From: Muribaculaceae bacterium
GTDB taxonomy: Bacteria; Bacteroidota; Bacteroidia; Bacteroidales; Muribaculaceae
Reading direction: 5' to 3'
NCBI GenBank assembly: GCA_022511505.1
Contig: JAFLTK010000044.1
Location: 1-9,192 of the forward strand
Length of the DNA stretch: 9,192 nt
Position numbers and translations under genes: made by a program. Below, piece by piece: positions 6,060-9,192 of the stretch. Position 1 is the first letter of the stretch. Every line of letters begins with the position of its first letter. The notes under the pieces are model-generated. The model was not told the DNA's origin. It did not search any database and was given only the letters and a program-made list of their open reading frames with translations.

Positions 6060-6077
6060 ACATTACCAATCAACACA

Positions 6078-9035
6078 ATGCAAAGTAAAGGAACCTTGGG
6101 AAGTGTTGTCGCCGGAATCATCGCGATTTTTCTGGTGCTGATTTGCCTATTCTACCTTTCGTTCTCGCTGGTGACCAACCACTATGAGAACAAGGGCAAG
6201 GAATATGCGCTCATTCAGGCCGGCGAGGCAGGCAACAACTCGGCCGCTTACCGTGAATCTTACAAATTTTTCATGGACTCGATTGCCCAGGAAGATGTAT
6301 TCATGGGCTACACATTCAATGAAGTACAGAAACTCGGCGTGGGCCTCGGCCTCGACCTGAAGGGTGGTATGAACGTTACGCTCCAAGTATCGGTGCCCGA
6401 CATTCTCCGCTCGATGGCCGCCAACCCCGACAACAAGAACCTCAACGGCGCCATCGCCGCTGCCGACTCGGTTGTCCGCGCCACTCGCAGCAACGATTAC
6501 GTGTCGATTTTCTGCAACGAATACAAGCGCCTCTACCCCCAGAGCGACCTCTATGAACTCTTCAAGAATAACGATTCATTCAAGAGCAAGGTGAAGCGCG
6601 GCGCATCGATGGACCAAATCCAAAGCGCGCTCAAAGAGGAAGTTAAAGACAACGTTTCGAGCGCTACCAACGTGCTTCGCGCCCGTATCGACCAGTTTGG
6701 CGTCGTTGCTCCCAACATTCAGGAGCTTGAAAAAGACGGCCAGATTTTGCTCGAGCTCCCCGGCGTCAAGGAGCATGACCGCGTTCGCGAGCTCCTCAAG
6801 TCGAGCGCCAACCTCGAGTTCTATGAGACAATGCCCTACGCTCAGTTCCAGGGCGCCATCCACGAGCTCGACCGCGTTCTTCGCGCCGACACTACCCGCA
6901 ACGGCACCGGCCTCTTTGAACTCTTTGTTCAGGAAGGCAACCCATACGACCAGACAGTCGTTGCCAGCGCCCTCAAGGCCAACCGCGACTCCATCATGTC
7001 GCTCTTGACCGGCGACGCCGCCAAGCGCCTGCTCCCCACCAACGTCAAACTCGCATGGGAAGTTAAGCCCCAGATTGTCGAAATCGTTGACAGCACTCGC
7101 GCCAGCGGCAAGGCCAAGGCCGAACTCTACCAGCTCATCGCCCTCAAGACTACCAACGGCAAGCCCGCCCTCTTCGGCGACGTCGTTAGCTCGGCGACAA
7201 GCGACTTTGACCAAATGCAGGGTGGCAACTATGTCTCGATGACCATGAAACCCGCCGCTGCCAAGAACTGGGCCCACATCACCGCCAACAATATCGGCAA
7301 GCAAGTGGCCATCGTGCTCGACGACAACGTTTACTCGGCTCCCCGCGTAAACTCGGTCATCGAAGGCGGTCGCTCGCAGATTACCGGTAACTTCAGCACC
7401 GACGAGGCAAAAGACCTTGCCAACGTGCTCAAGAGCGGTCAGATGAACGCCAAGGTCGAGATTATCAGCGACACCGTTATCGGTCCGTCTCTCGGCCAGC
7501 AGGCTATCGAGGACGGTCTGTGGTCGTTTGTCTTCGCCCTCGTCCTCCTTATGATTTTCATGATGGCTTTCTATGGCGTCATCCCCGGCCTGATTGCCAA
7601 CCTCGGTTTGATTTTCAACATCTTCTTCACCTTTGGTATCCTCGCCTCGTTCCAGGCCGTGCTGACCCTCTCGGGTATCGCCGGTATCGTGCTTGCGCTC
7701 GGTATGGCGGTCGACGCCAACGTGCTTATCTTTGAGCGCACCAAGGAAGAACTTCGCGCCGGCAAGAACACCGCCACCGCGATTGCCGACGGTTACTCAA
7801 ACGCCTTCTCGGCTATCTTTGACTCTAACTTGACTTCAATCATCACCGGTGTCATCCTCCTGCTCTTCGGAACAGGCCCCATCAAGGGTTTTGCCACCAC
7901 GCTCATCATCGGTATCGTCTGCTCATTCTTCACCGCCGTCTACCTGACACGCCTCGTGTTCATCATGTTCGGCAAGAAGAAAGCCTTCAAGCAGTTGACA
8001 TTCACCACCCCGCTCTCACGCAAGATGTTCACCTCGAGCCACATCAACTTCCTTGCCAAGCGCAAAGTTGCCTTCACCGTCTCGGGTGCTCTTATCGTGA
8101 TTGTACTCGCTTCGTTCTTCGTTCGCGGTCTCTCTCAGGGTATCGACTTCTCGGGCGGTCGCAACTATGTCGTTCAGTTTGACCACCCCGTCAAGACCCA
8201 CGAGCTCAAGGAGCGCCTCGCTCCCCTGTTTGCCGGTTCTGAGGTCAACGTCATCACTATCGACGACAACACCAAGGTGCGCATCTCGACCAACTACAAG
8301 ATTGACTCGGCCGACGAAAACGAAGATGTCGACAACGAAATCACCGACATCCTCTATCAGGGTCTCGAAAGCGAACTCAACGGCATGTCAAAGGCCGACT
8401 TCTCGACAACCAACGAGAACATCGGTATCATGTCTTCTCAGAAAGTTGGTCCTACCCTCGCCAACGACATGAAGACCGACGCCTATATCGCCGTCATCTG
8501 CGCCCTCATCGCGATGTTCCTCTACATCCTCGTTCGTTTCCGCAACGTGGCCTTCTCGCTCGGTGCGCTTGCCGCCGTTGCCTTCACCGCGTTCACCATC
8601 ATCGGCTTCTACTCGCTCTTCTATGGCGTCCTGCCGTTTGCTATGGAAATCGACCAGACCTTCATCGCCGCTATCTTGACCGTCATCGGTTATCAAATCA
8701 ACGATACCGTGGTTGTCTTTGACCGCGTGCGTGAAAACATCGCCCTCTATCCCAAGCGCAACTTCTTTGACATCATCAACGACTCGATGAACTCGACCCT
8801 CGGTCGAACCATCATGACATCGGCATCGACACTCCTCGTGTTGCTCTGTATCTTTGTCCTCGGTGGCGACGCCATCCGCTCGTTCATCTTCGCTATGATT
8901 TGCGGTGTCATCATCGGTACACTTGCAACAATCTTCATCGCCGCCCCCGTCGCCTATCTGACCGACGCCCGCCGCGGTGGCAAGGTTGTTCCCGCCGCTG
9001 CTCCCGCCGCCAAAGGCCGCAACGCCAAGAAATAA
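6078..9035 (+). CDS. secDF: Protein translocase subunit SecDF (fused SecD and SecF)
   Basis: This 985-residue inner-membrane protein uses the proton gradient to pull exported proteins through SecYEG on the periplasmic side. The SecD half (about 1-640) has a first membrane helix at about 9-31 and the motif LGLDLKGG (90-97). A large periplasmic region runs to about 475, and a five-helix bundle (about 478-640) contains VDANVLIFERTKEEL (545-559). The SecF half starts with a helix at about 663-682, followed by GIDFSGG (688-694), a smaller periplasmic domain, and a second bundle (about 812-960) containing GYQINDTVVVFDRVREN (871-887). Asp546 and Asp876 lie in the conserved polar positions of the membrane bundles. 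Length and fusion are normal for Bacteroidota. The tail (about 965-985) is Ala/Pro-rich and basic. The ATG follows an A-rich leader with no Shine-Dalgarno sequence. The gene is monocistronic here: it has its own promoter and a strong terminator. Confidence 0.99.
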   Translation: MQSKGTLGSVVAGIIAIFLVLICLFYLSFSLVTNHYENKGKEYALIQAGEAGNNSAAYRESYKFFMDSIAQEDVFMGYTFNEVQKLGVGLGLDLKGGMNVTLQVSVPDILRSMAANPDNKNLNGAIAAADSVVRATRSNDYVSIFCNEYKRLYPQSDLYELFKNNDSFKSKVKRGASMDQIQSALKEEVKDNVSSATNVLRARIDQFGVVAPNIQELEKDGQILLELPGVKEHDRVRELLKSSANLEFYETMPYAQFQGAIHELDRVLRADTTRNGTGLFELFVQEGNPYDQTVVASALKANRDSIMSLLTGDAAKRLLPTNVKLAWEVKPQIVEIVDSTRASGKAKAELYQLIALKTTNGKPALFGDVVSSATSDFDQMQGGNYVSMTMKPAAAKNWAHITANNIGKQVAIVLDDNVYSAPRVNSVIEGGRSQITGNFSTDEAKDLANVLKSGQMNAKVEIISDTVIGPSLGQQAIEDGLWSFVFALVLLMIFMMAFYGVIPGLIANLGLIFNIFFTFGILASFQAVLTLSGIAGIVLALGMAVDANVLIFERTKEELRAGKNTATAIADGYSNAFSAIFDSNLTSIITGVILLLFGTGPIKGFATTLIIGIVCSFFTAVYLTRLVFIMFGKKKAFKQLTFTTPLSRKMFTSSHINFLAKRKVAFTVSGALIVIVLASFFVRGLSQGIDFSGGRNYVVQFDHPVKTHELKERLAPLFAGSEVNVITIDDNTKVRISTNYKIDSADENEDVDNEITDILYQGLESELNGMSKADFSTTNENIGIMSSQKVGPTLANDMKTDAYIAVICALIAMFLYILVRFRNVAFSLGALAAVAFTAFTIIGFYSLFYGVLPFAMEIDQTFIAAILTVIGYQINDTVVVFDRVRENIALYPKRNFFDIINDSMNSTLGRTIMTSASTLLVLLCIFVLGGDAIRSFIFAMICGVIIGTLATIFIAAPVAYLTDARRGGKVVPAAAPAAKGRNAKK

Positions 9036-9057
9036 CCCTACATAACTATATTAGTTC

Positions 9058-9093
9058 AAAAGGCGAGAGGAATCGACTCCTCTCGCCTTTTTT
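9058..9093 (+). terminator. Intrinsic terminator of secDF
   Basis: GGCGAGAGGA (9062-9071) pairs perfectly with TCCTCTCGCC (9078-9087) around a six-base loop. It is preceded by AAAA (9058-9061) and followed by six T residues (9088-9093), so the stem can extend to 14 pairs. It begins 22 bases after the secDF stop codon. The A-tract on the left also gives the hairpin a T-tract on the other strand, so it may work in both directions. Confidence 0.95.
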
Positions 9094-9152
9094 ATTACTT
9101 GATGACGGCGATTTACGACTTACTCGATGCAGGCCATCCGGCTATCCCGTAG

Positions 9153-9172
9153 GGACGCGACATGTCGCGTCC
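9153..9172. repeat. Perfect 20-bp palindrome, REP-like
   Basis: GGACGCGACA (9153-9162) is followed immediately by its exact reverse complement TGTCGCGTCC (9163-9172), with GTAG just before it. From memory, GTAGGGACGCG...CGCGTCC palindromes recur between genes in many Bacteroidales genomes, which suggests a repetitive extragenic palindrome rather than a gene-specific operator. The bases ATCCGG occur on both sides (9136-9141 and 9178-9183). The remainder of 9094-9192 holds no gene that I can support. Confidence 0.6.
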
Positions 9173-9192
9173 ACATAATCCGGTGAAATTCA

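Noticed and set aside
5873..6121. 82-codon minus-strand open frame across the proB-secDF region
   Set aside because: It overlaps the secDF promoter, leader and start, has no recognisable domain and no supporting promoter.
8900..9178. 92-codon plus-strand open frame running past the secDF end
   Set aside because: It overlaps secDF in another frame, runs through the intrinsic terminator and palindrome, and is Arg-rich without any domain.

Overview
The window looks like a chromosomal piece of a Bacteroidota bacterium, most likely order Bacteroidales and plausibly the Muribaculaceae. The evidence is a fused SecD-SecF protein, a DUF4831-type exported protein, Bacteroidota -7 promoter boxes (TAnnTTTG), A-rich leaders without Shine-Dalgarno sequences, and a moderately GC-rich genome rich in GTC/GAC codons. 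The family-level placement is inference.

Layout: a 9-bp tandem repeat (consensus ATCAACAAC) opens the window and runs up to a small plus-strand gene (83-550). This gene encodes a membrane-anchored protein resembling ones found in Bacteroidales phages and mobile elements. Four minus-strand genes follow. In transcription order they are proB (5817-4687), proA (4581-3340), nnr (3258-1744) and a DUF4831-family exported protein gene (1681-584). proB and proA encode the first two steps of proline synthesis from glutamate. nnr repairs hydrated NAD(P)H and has its own well-formed promoter inside the proA-nnr gap. The proB-proA spacer carries the same 9-bp repeat family seen at the window's left edge.

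A divergent regulatory region (about 5818-6077) separates proB from secDF (6078-9035), the fused membrane motor subunit that assists Sec-dependent export. secDF ends with a strong intrinsic terminator (9058-9093). The last 99 bases hold no gene but contain a perfect 20-bp REP-like palindrome.

The most interesting signal is the secDF leader. A promoter box at 5897-5904 would start a transcript around 5911, and bases 5917-6028 can then fold into a nested three-way-junction RNA. The start codon of a possible 26-residue upstream ORF sits in a terminal loop of that fold. I do not recognise this as a known RNA family, and it is the best candidate here for an undescribed regulatory element. The rest of the window is mainly housekeeping genes, plus unusual low-complexity intergenic repeats.
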